64,000 nucleotides of DNA from UBA6244 sp041582875 (GTDB lineage: Bacteria > Bacteroidota > Bacteroidia > Bacteroidales > F082): NCBI GenBank assembly GCA_041582875.1, contig JBFHGX010000002.1, positions 35,666 to 99,665 on the forward strand, written 5' to 3'. This document shows, piece by piece, positions 53,862 to 62,144 of this stretch. Under the pieces are notes generated by a model. That model was not told the DNA's origin, made no database searches, and worked only from the letters and a program-made list of their open reading frames with translations. Both the position numbers and the translations under genes were made by a program. Each line of letters starts with the position of its first letter. The stretch's first letter is position 1.

Positions 53862-54884
53862 CTATTGAAGAATAATTTGCTTGTCTTCTACGGTATAGTC
53901 GATACCAAAAATAATATGAAGTGATTCGAAAATGCTGTCGATGGCCTCCCCCTGATATCTGGCTGTTAATAACAGATTTTCATAGGGTTGCCCATCAGCT
54001 ATTTTTATGCTGTATGTTTTTTCTAGAATATCGAAAACGTCAGACAGAGGGGTTTTATCGAATTCTAAAATTCCGGATTGCCAAGCAAGGTAATTACTAT
54101 CATGGAAAACTTCCTTCGAAATTTCATGACTCGTTTTGTTATACACACCTTTTTGTCCGGGGGTTAAAACAATCTGTTCAACAACGGAGCCATCATTGGG
54201 ATCGATTGAATAAAACAGTACTTTACCTTCCTGCAAAAACAAGGAAACCTCATTAGATTCAGGGTAATTGATCAAATCAAAAGCAGTTCCCAATACCTTA
54301 ACCCGAAGATTTCCGCTTTCGATTATCATCGGTTTATCAGGGTTGTGCGCTACCTTAAACAAACCCTCACCTTTAAAGGCCACCAAACGCTGACTTTCGT
54401 TAAATTTTTCAGGATATGAAATAGAACTCGATTGATTTAACACAACACGGGTTCCATCAGGAAGCTCAGCAGAAAATTGAGCTAAATTATTGGTGTCAAC
54501 GGAAAGCATCTGAGGTTGCGAAACTTTATTAAAAAGAAAATAAAGTCCGAAAGCCAAAACAAACACTGCAGCAATACGTTTCAGGTAAAATCCGATGGAG
54601 AGTGGAGCCTTTTTAGATGAAACCACAGCGACAGTTTCCTCCTCTTCGGTGTCTTCTATGCATGAAATCATGGCATTTAACTTGCTCCATGATTCATCAG
54701 TATTAAAAACCGCCTTGGGATTTGCCCGACCGGCGATTTCCCAAATATGCTGATAGGAGCGAAACTCTTTTTCATTATCAGTAGACATACTCAACCATGC
54801 ATCTAAGGAAACCCTTTCTGATGCATTTGCATTACCCGACAAAATGCGGGTGATTAATTGGATATGTTCACTAGAATTCTTCAC
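53862..54884 (-). CDS. FecR-family anti-sigma factor
   Basis: 340 residues. N-terminal cytosolic part (about 1-90) with a DAWLS-type zone as in FecR; one membrane helix about 100-122; periplasmic FecR domain (ELPDGTRVVLNQSSSISYP) and C-terminal DUF4974 (about 268-340), which contacts STN domains. It controls the sigma factor encoded just upstream, and its own promoter is probably read by that sigma factor. The start codon lies 24 bases after the conserved motif. Confidence 0.93.
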   Translation of the reverse strand: MKNSSEHIQLITRILSGNANASERVSLDAWLSMSTDNEKEFRSYQHIWEIAGRANPKAVFNTDESWSKLNAMISCIEDTEEEETVAVVSSKKAPLSIGFYLKRIAAVFVLAFGLYFLFNKVSQPQMLSVDTNNLAQFSAELPDGTRVVLNQSSSISYPEKFNESQRLVAFKGEGLFKVAHNPDKPMIIESGNLRVKVLGTAFDLINYPESNEVSLFLQEGKVLFYSIDPNDGSVVEQIVLTPGQKGVYNKTSHEISKEVFHDSNYLAWQSGILEFDKTPLSDVFDILEKTYSIKIADGQPYENLLLTARYQGEAIDSIFESLHIIFGIDYTVEDKQIILQ

Positions 54885-54908
54885 AAAACAGTTTAATTAC
54901 ACTCTATA

Positions 54909-54936
54909 GACAATTTTTTTACTGCTTACCCCTACT
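54909..54936 (-). promoter_or_regulatory. Candidate ECF-sigma promoter for the fecR operon
   Basis: AGTAGGGGTAA-N12-TTGTC on the minus strand, in the 78-base gap between sigma and fecR genes. The distance to fecR fits a short leader of about 16 bases. Confidence 0.75.
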
Positions 54937-54962
54937 ACAAATTAATTTATTTCTATTTTTTC

Positions 54963-55547
54963 TTAAAATTTATTTAACAAAAACAGCAAAGCGATCATTG
55001 GAAGGTAATCTTTAAGCGACTCTCTAAGTGATTGTAATGCTTTAGCCATTTGAGACTCAACAGTCTTAACCGATATTTCTAAATGTTCGGCGATTTGTTG
55101 ATATTTCATTTCGCTAAAACGACTCAACTCAAAAATAATTCTTCTTCGTTCGGGTAAATCAGATATGGCTCGATGAATGCGCTGATTCAATTCTTCCTCC
55201 TCCAAGACCTCATGTCCATTGACTGATGATTCCAACTTTTCTATGAAATCATCCAGCTTGTAGCGGCCTCTACTTTTTTGCTGGCCCAAATAATTTAAGG
55301 CATAATTCTGCACCGACCTGTACAAATATGACTTTACCGAAGTATTGATATTGAGCTCAAAACGTTTTACCCAAAGTTTTAAAAACAAACCTTGAACAAT
55401 TTCTTCTGATTCCTCTGAGTTACCCACAAACCTGAGACAATAAAAACACAGGGGAGAATAATACTCTCGGTATATTTCCTCAAACACTTTTTTATCACCT
55501 GCCTTTAAACCAGCCAAATACCTCAACTGAGTATCTTCCATGAACAA
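54963..55547 (-). CDS. ECF RNA polymerase sigma factor, FecI-like
   Basis: 194 residues. Region 2 (about 25-90, with EEIVQGLFLKLW and SYLYRSVQNYALNYL) and region 4 (about 130-180, LPERRRIIFELSRF, YQQIAEHLEISVKTVESQMAKAL) are clear. Together with fecR and the STN-barrel gene it makes a cell-surface signalling set. A TACTTTTG element on the minus strand at 55617-55624 indicates the sigma gene itself uses the primary sigma factor. Two in-frame ATGs at the start. Confidence 0.93.
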   Translation of the reverse strand: MFMEDTQLRYLAGLKAGDKKVFEEIYREYYSPLCFYCLRFVGNSEESEEIVQGLFLKLWVKRFELNINTSVKSYLYRSVQNYALNYLGQQKSRGRYKLDDFIEKLESSVNGHEVLEEEELNQRIHRAISDLPERRRIIFELSRFSEMKYQQIAEHLEISVKTVESQMAKALQSLRESLKDYLPMIALLFLLNKF

Positions 55548-55616
55548 CCTTGTTATTTAAGCCTGTAGTTTCCTTGCAGGACAAATATCCGAAAGCAGAT
55601 TTGCGATTCGTTAGTA

Positions 55617-55645
55617 CAAAAGTAGAAGATAATTTTTAAATTCAA
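55617..55645 (-). promoter_or_regulatory. Primary-sigma promoter of the ECF sigma gene
   Basis: Minus-strand -7 element TACTTTTG (55617-55624) with TTG at 55643-55645 as -33, 18 bases apart, about 70 bases before the sigma start codon. Confidence 0.55.
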
Positions 55646-55779
55646 TCATTGATATCATTTTAATAAAACAATAATACTTTCGTTCCCAACCCAATTTTTG
55701 AAAATTTTAATGACAATTTTTTGGATAAAAGATTTGTTGTCCAGCAATTAAGGTAATATTTTAATGACAACAAATTTAC

Positions 55780-55787
55780 TAGCTTTG
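55780..55787 (+). promoter_or_regulatory. -7 element of the EamA transporter gene
   Basis: TAGCTTTG matches TAnnTTTG and lies 20 bases before the start codon. Confidence 0.45.
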
Positions 55788-55807
55788 CCGAATTATGCCA
55801 ACTAACA

Positions 55808-56746
55808 ATGAACATTAATAAAGATCAATGGTTTTCATGGATTGTTCTTATAGGCCTGGTATTGGTTTGGGGAAGTTCTTTTATATTGATCAAAAAATCG
55901 CTTTTATATTTTTCGGGGATTGAAGTAGGTTTGCTACGCATTGGTATTACATTTTTGTTTTTAAGCCCTATAGCAGTTAAACGACTTAGAAAAATAACCT
56001 CAAAGCAAGCTTTTCTGTTGATTATCTCTGGAATTACAGGAAGCTTTATTCCTGCCTTTATGTTTGCTATTGCGCAAACTGGCATCACAAGCTCTTTGGC
56101 CGGCACATTAAATTCACTCACCCCTTTGTTCACCTTGTTAATGGGATTACTTTTTTTTAAACAAAAAACAAGATGGTACAATGTGTTAGGTGTTCTGGTA
56201 GGTCTGGTAGGTGCAATTGCGCTCGTAAATATAAGTGGTGATGCCGGATTTTCCTTTAATATTAAATACGCTGGACTCATTTTCATTGCCACCATCTGCT
56301 ATGCTTTTAATGTAAACTTCATCAAACTCTATCTAAAGGAAATTGATTCATTAAGCATTACTGCCTTTACCTTTTTTTATATAGGTATACCTACCTTCAT
56401 TTACATTTTATTTTTTAGCGAGATTCCCTCAAAACTAATAACAAATTCAGAATCTTTGATAGGGTTAGGCTATGTTAGTACGCTGGCAATTGTAGGAACA
56501 GGCTTAGCATTAATCGCATTCAACAAACTAATCAAGATCAAAAGTCCCTTATTTGCTTCTTCCGTTACCTATATGATTCCCATTGTAGCTGTTATTTGGG
56601 GTTTGATTGATGGTGAAACGTTTCATTTGTGGGATATCATCTGGTTTACCCTTATTTTACTAGGCGTATTCCTGGTAAATGCCAACCCATCACGCAAGAA
56701 AAATATCAGTAGTTTACTTTTATTCAGTAGAAAAAGTAAAATTTAA
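55808..56746 (+). CDS. EamA/DMT-family transporter
   Basis: 312 residues with ten predicted membrane helices in two EamA repeats (about 10-140 and 160-295). First helix contains LVWGSSFILIKKSL, characteristic of the family. Exports small metabolites such as amino acids; substrate cannot be assigned. A single gene, followed by the rplU promoter. Confidence 0.88.
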   Translation: MNINKDQWFSWIVLIGLVLVWGSSFILIKKSLLYFSGIEVGLLRIGITFLFLSPIAVKRLRKITSKQAFLLIISGITGSFIPAFMFAIAQTGITSSLAGTLNSLTPLFTLLMGLLFFKQKTRWYNVLGVLVGLVGAIALVNISGDAGFSFNIKYAGLIFIATICYAFNVNFIKLYLKEIDSLSITAFTFFYIGIPTFIYILFFSEIPSKLITNSESLIGLGYVSTLAIVGTGLALIAFNKLIKIKSPLFASSVTYMIPIVAVIWGLIDGETFHLWDIIWFTLILLGVFLVNANPSRKKNISSLLLFSRKSKI

Positions 56747-56756
56747 CAACAATTGC

Positions 56757-56786
56757 TTGTTAATTAGTTTTTTTTACTATTTTTGC
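56757..56786 (+). promoter_or_regulatory. Promoter of the rplU-rpmA operon
   Basis: -7 element TATTTTTG (56779-56786) followed by CACC, with TTG at 56757-56759 at the expected -33 distance. The leader to rplU is about 37 bases. Confidence 0.7.
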
Positions 56787-56829
56787 ACCTCCAAAATCGT
56801 AAGCATTTTTAATTAAAGATTTTAAAAGC

Positions 56830-57141
56830 ATGTATGTAATTGTTGATATAGCGGGACAGCAGTTCAAAGTTGAACAGGGACAGGAAGTTTTTGTAAATAG
56901 ACTCCAAGGAGAAGAAGGCGCTAATGTTGAGTTCGACAAGGTGCTTTTAGCAGATAGTGACGGCAACGTTAAAATTGGAACACCCGTTATTGATGGTGCT
57001 AAAATTAATGCTAAAATCGTTGCTCATGTTAGAGGCGATAAGGTAACTGTTTTTCACAAGAAAAGAAGAAAAGGTTACCAGAAATCTAACGGTTTCCGCG
57101 CTGACCTAAGCAAAGTTTTAATAGAAAAAATTACTGTTTAA
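56830..57141 (+). CDS. rplU: 50S ribosomal protein L21
   Basis: 103 residues. YVIVDIAGQQFKVEQGQ at the start, DKVLL in the middle and KKRRKGYQKSNGFRA near the end are diagnostic. It binds 23S rRNA in the large subunit. Upstream of rpmA by 18 bases, the universal pairing. Confidence 0.98.
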   Translation: MYVIVDIAGQQFKVEQGQEVFVNRLQGEEGANVEFDKVLLADSDGNVKIGTPVIDGAKINAKIVAHVRGDKVTVFHKKRRKGYQKSNGFRADLSKVLIEKITV

Positions 57142-57159
57142 CTGTAAATATCTAAGAAG

Positions 57160-57432
57160 ATGGCTCATAAAAAAGCGAGTGGTAGCTCACATAACGGACG
57201 CGAATCAGAAAGTAAACGACTTGGTGTAAAAATTTATGGTGGACAGGGCGCCCAATCGGGTAATATCATTATCCGTCAGCGTGGCACTCAACATCATCCC
57301 GGTCTTAACGTAGGAATGGGTAGAGATCATACATTGTATGCACTTGCCGATGGTATCGTTGAATTCAGAAAGAAAAAAAACAACCGCTCGTATGTGAGTG
57401 TTGTTGCTATTCCTGAAACAACTGAAAACTAG
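57160..57432 (+). CDS. rpmA: 50S ribosomal protein L27
   Basis: 90 residues. MAHKKASGSSHNGRES and GVKIYGGQGAQSG are diagnostic; the N-terminal residues reach toward the peptidyl-transferase centre. It starts directly with MAHKKA, with no cleavable extension. Second gene of the operon, followed by a strong terminator. Confidence 0.98.
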   Translation: MAHKKASGSSHNGRESESKRLGVKIYGGQGAQSGNIIIRQRGTQHHPGLNVGMGRDHTLYALADGIVEFRKKKNNRSYVSVVAIPETTEN

Positions 57433-57456
57433 AGAAAACACACAGATTTGATATAA

Positions 57457-57480
57457 AAACCCGGTTTTGCCGGGTTTTTT
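57457..57480 (+). terminator. Terminator of rplU-rpmA
   Basis: AAACCCGG (57457-57464) / CCGGGTTT (57470-57477) with loop TTTTG and a T run. Confidence 0.92.
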
Positions 57481-57557
57481 TGTTTTAAATGAATAGCTAA
57501 CCCAATAAAGGCTAGATGAATTTTTTCGTTCATTGGTGCTCATTTGGCCATTTAACC

Positions 57558-57565
57558 TAAATTTG
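57558..57565 (+). promoter_or_regulatory. -7 element of serS
   Basis: TAAATTTG followed by C matches TAnnTTTG, 17 bases before the start codon. Confidence 0.5.
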
Positions 57566-57582
57566 CACAAAAGAAAAAATAA

Positions 57583-58854
57583 ATGCTTCAACTCCAAACA
57601 ATCCGCGAAAATCGAGACATGGTGATTGCACGTCTCGCCAAAAAGAATTTCGATGCCACCGTGCTGGTTGATGAAATCATAGAACTTGACAACAAACGTC
57701 GCCGCTTTCAAACAGAACTGGAAGACATACTGTCACAAAGCAATACGATTGCCAAAGAAATAGGTACCTTGTTTAAAAATGGCGAACGAGAAAAAGCAAA
57801 TATCGCCAAAGAAGAATCCATAAAACTTAAAGCTAGCTCGAAGGCCATTGAGCCCCTACTTCAAGAAACGGTGGATCTACTTAACTCTAAGCTTGTAGAA
57901 CTTCCCAACCTTCCACATGAATCGGTACCTCCTGGAAAAATGGCATCTGACAACGAAATCATTCATGAAGAAGGAACCATTCCAAACATGGCACAAGGTG
58001 CACTTCCTCACTGGGAACTAGCCTCTAAATACAAAATAATTGATTTTGAATTGGGCAATAAGGTTACCGGCGCTGGTTTTCCATTCTATCGCGGAAAAGG
58101 TGCCCGTCTGCAACGCGCATTGATTAATTTTTTCATTGAAGAAGCTACTGAAGCAGGATACCTTGAATACCAACCACCATTGCTTATCAATGCTGCCTCC
58201 GGATATGGTACAGGTCAACTTCCTGACAAAGAAGGACAAATGTACTTTGCCAACGAAGACAATCTCTACTTAATTCCCACTGCTGAAGTACCCATTACCA
58301 ATATCTACCGCGATGTCATCGTCAAAGAGACCGAACTGCCCATTAAAAACGTGGCCTATTCCAATTGCTTCAGACGTGAGGCGGGTTCGTATGGAAAAGA
58401 TGTTCGCGGTCTTAACAGACTTCATCAATTTGACAAAGTGGAAATAGTTCAAATACAACATCCTGATCAATCATACCAAACACTGGAATTAATGAAGGAT
58501 CATGTGGTGAATTTACTACGCAAGCTGGAGTTACCATTCAGAATCCTTCGTTTGTGTGGCGGTGACATGAGTTTTACTTCGGCACTTACCTACGATTTTG
58601 AAGTGTATTCTGCAGCACAAAAAATGTGGTTGGAAGTCAGTTCGGTATCCAATTTCGAAGATTTTCAATCGAATCGCATGAAACTCCGTTTTAAAGATAA
58701 AGAGGGTAAAACCCGACTAGCCCATACATTGAATGGAAGTGCATTAGCGCTGCCGCGTATTGTCGCCGCTTTGCTCGAGAACAACCAAACTCACGAGGGC
58801 ATAAAAATCCCTGAAGCGCTTACAAGTTATACACGTTTTAAGTTCATCGATTGA
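57583..58854 (+). CDS. serS: Seryl-tRNA synthetase
   Basis: 423 residues. The N-terminal long coiled-coil arm (about 30-105) binds tRNA-Ser; the class II core has motif 2 around NCFRREAGSYGKDVRGLNRLHQFDKVE with TAEVP before it, and motif 3 near LNGSALALPRIVAALLEN. It charges tRNA-Ser and tRNA-Sec precursors with serine. The stop overlaps the next start (TGATG), so the following gene is translationally coupled. Confidence 0.98.
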   Translation: MLQLQTIRENRDMVIARLAKKNFDATVLVDEIIELDNKRRRFQTELEDILSQSNTIAKEIGTLFKNGEREKANIAKEESIKLKASSKAIEPLLQETVDLLNSKLVELPNLPHESVPPGKMASDNEIIHEEGTIPNMAQGALPHWELASKYKIIDFELGNKVTGAGFPFYRGKGARLQRALINFFIEEATEAGYLEYQPPLLINAASGYGTGQLPDKEGQMYFANEDNLYLIPTAEVPITNIYRDVIVKETELPIKNVAYSNCFRREAGSYGKDVRGLNRLHQFDKVEIVQIQHPDQSYQTLELMKDHVVNLLRKLELPFRILRLCGGDMSFTSALTYDFEVYSAAQKMWLEVSSVSNFEDFQSNRMKLRFKDKEGKTRLAHTLNGSALALPRIVAALLENNQTHEGIKIPEALTSYTRFKFID

Positions 58855-59345
58855 TGAAACATTTAGCGTTGATTATCATTACGTTCATCTCCATTTCACT
58901 CACCTATTGTAGCCATAACAGCGAAAAATATGCGAATGAAATGGAGATAACAGATAGTCTTAGTCATCAGCTCCACACGGCATTCAATAGTTACAACCGG
59001 GTGGATACCAATGCGGTTCTAACCATATACAACGAACTGATAAAAACAGAAAAATATGCTGGTCTGGCACTTAACTTCAAAGCCATCGACAAGCTTAAAT
59101 CAGACATACGACTCACCCTAAACAGCGATAGACTTATCCGGAAACAATTTAAAATTACCGATGCACGTTTAAAAGGGCTAAAGCAATCGTTCCGACATAA
59201 AGAATACAACGAATTTACGTTGAATAACCATTTAGCACAGGCCAAAAAAGAAGTTGACGACCTTAGAAAATTTGAGGAAATGATCGCCGGAAAATTAATT
59301 TCCTGGACTCGGAATACAGATTCACTTTATTCAACACTAAGATAG
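58854..59345 (+). CDS. Small putative lipoprotein of unknown function
   Basis: 163 residues from ATG 58854; a TTG three bases earlier is less likely. An N-terminal signal ends LTYCSH, a lipobox-like site, so it is probably a lipoprotein. The rest is predicted mostly helical and rich in Lys and Glu, with an L-x-x-x-L pattern suggesting a coiled coil. I do not recognise a family. It is coupled to serS and followed by the TPR-protein gene 10 bases later. Confidence 0.7.
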   Translation: MKHLALIIITFISISLTYCSHNSEKYANEMEITDSLSHQLHTAFNSYNRVDTNAVLTIYNELIKTEKYAGLALNFKAIDKLKSDIRLTLNSDRLIRKQFKITDARLKGLKQSFRHKEYNEFTLNNHLAQAKKEVDDLRKFEEMIAGKLISWTRNTDSLYSTLR

Positions 59346-59355
59346 CTACTCAATC

Positions 59356-61269
59356 ATGCAACTTAAGGCAAACACATTATCCATCTGGAAAAAACATATT
59401 GCTACCTCAAAACTTCGTTATGTTTTGACTATATGGTTATTAGTGGCGCCTTTTTGTTATACTTTTGCCCAAATTGAAACTTCCGGAAAACCAAACAATC
59501 CGCAATCGCAACTTCAAAATCAAGAGCAGTTGGCCATCAATTACTATCGAAACCGTCAATTCGATAAAGCTGCTGAGCTTTTTAAACCGTTGTTTGAAAC
59601 CAAGAGAAGTCAATACTTATACATGTATTACTTCAATTGCCTACTCGAAATAAAAGATTTTAAGGAGGCTGAAAAAGTTGTTAAAAAACAGCGAAAAGCC
59701 TATCCTACTAATTTTCGCTATGCCATCGATCAGGCATATGTTTACGACCAAACCGGAGACAAAAAGAAGTCAAATAAAATTTTTTCCGGTTTAATGACGG
59801 ACTTACCGATGGACCGCAACAATATCATCCAATTGGCATCAGCATTACAGTCTAAGGGTTACTACGATTTGGCCGTTTTGGTCTACAAAAAATCTCAGCA
59901 AAACCCTGATCTCCAACTATCGTTTAACATGGAAATTGCCAATGTATACATGTACAGTGGTGAATATGGAAAAGTCTTCGACAGTTATCTTGATCAAATT
60001 GAATCAAATCCACAGGATATGCAACGCATTCGCAATCAGTTGCAAAATCTATTGCGCATGGATGTCGACAACAATCTGTCTGATGAATTCAGAATAAAAT
60101 TACTCACAAAGGCACAAAAAGACACAGACAATGAAGCTTTGGCAGAAATGTTGCTGTGGTATTCGTTGCAGATTAAAGATTTCCCACTAGCGCTGCGCCA
60201 AGTAAAAGCCATCGACAAGCGGTTCGGTTTTAGAGAAGAGGAAGTTTTGGAGTTGGCAGAAATTGCTTTTCAAAACCGACAATTTGCTATCAGCAAGGAG
60301 GCTTTTGGCTATATCAAAGACAAAAAATCCAATAGTCCGTATCTCCTTGAAGCCTCCACAGGATACTATCGTGCTGTCGTTAGTGAAGCCGAGAATAACC
60401 CTGCCACCACAAAAATCGAGTACGAAAAACTCGCCAAAGAAGGATCCGTAAACCTAAAACAACTTGGCCTTAATAACCTTACACTTGAAATCGCCCGTCT
60501 TCAAGCCCATATTCTTGCTTTTGAATTAGGAGAATTTAACCAAGGCATTGAAGTATTAAACGCTGCAATTGAGTTGCAAAATTTAAAACCGGAGCAATCA
60601 GCCACGATAAAGCTTGAATTGGCAGATATATTATTGGCTTCGAATAAAATATGGGATGCTACATTGCTCTATTCACAGGTTGAATCAGAAATGAAAAATG
60701 AGCCCATCGGCCACGAAGCCAAACTTAAAAATGCAAAAGTGTTTTATTATGTTGGCGAGTTTAGTTGGTCGCAAACCAAGCTCGACATCCTGAAATCGGC
60801 CACTTCCAAACTTATTTCAAACGACGCCATTGATTTATCGCTTTTCATCAACGACATTCTCGAAGAAGACACCCTTGGTTTTACCCTACGGAGATTTGCT
60901 GCAGCAGATTTATATACTTACCAACACCACTACGATTCAGCGTTAATTGTGCTAAATAAAATTGAATCTTCCAATCCCGGATATATTGCATACCCCTACG
61001 TACTATACAAAAAAGCCCAGTTGCTTACTGCCCAAAAACAATTTTCAGAAGCTGACTCGGTGTACTCAAGTCTAATTACTCAATATCCTGAAAACATTAA
61101 AACCGACAACGCATTGTATTATCAGGCCGAATTACGCAGACAAAATTTAAACAACTTCAGCGGGGCAATCGAAGGATATTTAAAGCTAATGACAGAATAT
61201 CCGGAAAGCCTGTATTCAGGAGAGGCACGCATCAGATACCGCGCCTTACGTCAAAATACTTCCCAATGA
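59356..61269 (+). CDS. Periplasmic or outer-membrane-associated TPR protein
   Basis: 637 residues. An N-terminal signal or anchor (about 22-38, ending FCYTFAQ) precedes a chain of tetratricopeptide-like helix pairs, e.g. AINYYRNRQFDKAAELFKPL near 55, AYVYDQTGDKKKSNKIF near 125 and AQLLTAQKQFSEADSVYSSL near the end. TPR arrays mediate protein contacts. No enzyme motif. It lies between the serS-coupled lipoprotein and rsmA. Confidence 0.82.
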   Translation: MQLKANTLSIWKKHIATSKLRYVLTIWLLVAPFCYTFAQIETSGKPNNPQSQLQNQEQLAINYYRNRQFDKAAELFKPLFETKRSQYLYMYYFNCLLEIKDFKEAEKVVKKQRKAYPTNFRYAIDQAYVYDQTGDKKKSNKIFSGLMTDLPMDRNNIIQLASALQSKGYYDLAVLVYKKSQQNPDLQLSFNMEIANVYMYSGEYGKVFDSYLDQIESNPQDMQRIRNQLQNLLRMDVDNNLSDEFRIKLLTKAQKDTDNEALAEMLLWYSLQIKDFPLALRQVKAIDKRFGFREEEVLELAEIAFQNRQFAISKEAFGYIKDKKSNSPYLLEASTGYYRAVVSEAENNPATTKIEYEKLAKEGSVNLKQLGLNNLTLEIARLQAHILAFELGEFNQGIEVLNAAIELQNLKPEQSATIKLELADILLASNKIWDATLLYSQVESEMKNEPIGHEAKLKNAKVFYYVGEFSWSQTKLDILKSATSKLISNDAIDLSLFINDILEEDTLGFTLRRFAAADLYTYQHHYDSALIVLNKIESSNPGYIAYPYVLYKKAQLLTAQKQFSEADSVYSSLITQYPENIKTDNALYYQAELRRQNLNNFSGAIEGYLKLMTEYPESLYSGEARIRYRALRQNTSQ

Positions 61270-61301
61270 TCTCGACACATTACCGATTCTAAACTAACAC
61301 A

Positions 61302-62075
61302 ATGGTTAAACCAAAAAAACACCTGGGTCAGCATTTTCTTAACGACAACAACATTGCCGAAAAAATCACAGAATGCTTGCTAGAAAACATGCCCATAGTT
61401 TGCGAAATCGGTCCTGGGACAGGTGTTCTAACCAAATTTCTTCTGAAAAACAGAAACATAACTAAGCTACATCTTGTCGAGATCGATGGAGAATCTGTGG
61501 AATATCTTCAGAAACAATTTTATGATGAGCGGTTGAACATCCACCATGTCGACTTTTTGAAAACACCTTTTACAGAAATTTCCATGGAACCCACGGCTGT
61601 TATTGGAAACTTTCCTTACAACATAAGTAGTCAGATTTTCTTTAAAATACTTGAAAGTCGAAACCAGATCCCCGAAGTAGTGGGCATGATTCAAAAGGAA
61701 GTGGCCGAGCGACTGGCTGCTGGTCCAGGAAATAAAACCTATGGCATTTTAAGCGTGCTATTGCAAACCTGGTATACCATTGAATACTGTTTTACCGTCC
61801 ATGAACATGTTTTTATTCCGCCTCCACGCGTAAAATCGGGTGTAATCCGCTTAAAGCGAAACCAAACCCAACACATTAATTGTGATGAAAAACTGTATTT
61901 CAGGGTCATAAAAACTGCTTTTAACCAACGTCGAAAAACCCTTCGAAATGCATTGAAACCACTGGTTTCGGAAGCACTTCCTGAACATATATTGCTCACC
62001 AAACGCGCCGAACAACTCAACGTTGAACAATTTATTGAGCTCACCAACCTAATCGAACCCTTTCTAGCCCAATAA
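61302..62075 (+). CDS. rsmA: 16S rRNA dimethyladenosine transferase
   Basis: 257 residues. It dimethylates two adjacent adenines in helix 45 of 16S rRNA during small-subunit maturation. SAM-binding motif EIGPGTGVLT; GQHFLNDNNIAEKI at the start; catalytic motif IV NFPYNISSQIF (NLPY in many homologs). Follows the TPR gene by 32 bases. Confidence 0.97.
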   Translation: MVKPKKHLGQHFLNDNNIAEKITECLLENMPIVCEIGPGTGVLTKFLLKNRNITKLHLVEIDGESVEYLQKQFYDERLNIHHVDFLKTPFTEISMEPTAVIGNFPYNISSQIFFKILESRNQIPEVVGMIQKEVAERLAAGPGNKTYGILSVLLQTWYTIEYCFTVHEHVFIPPPRVKSGVIRLKRNQTQHINCDEKLYFRVIKTAFNQRRKTLRNALKPLVSEALPEHILLTKRAEQLNVEQFIELTNLIEPFLAQ

Positions 62076-62144
62076 AAGCCATCCCTTCATTTTTTGGATT
62101 GGACAAAATGTTTTATTTTCACCAATTCTAATTGAATGGGGAAC

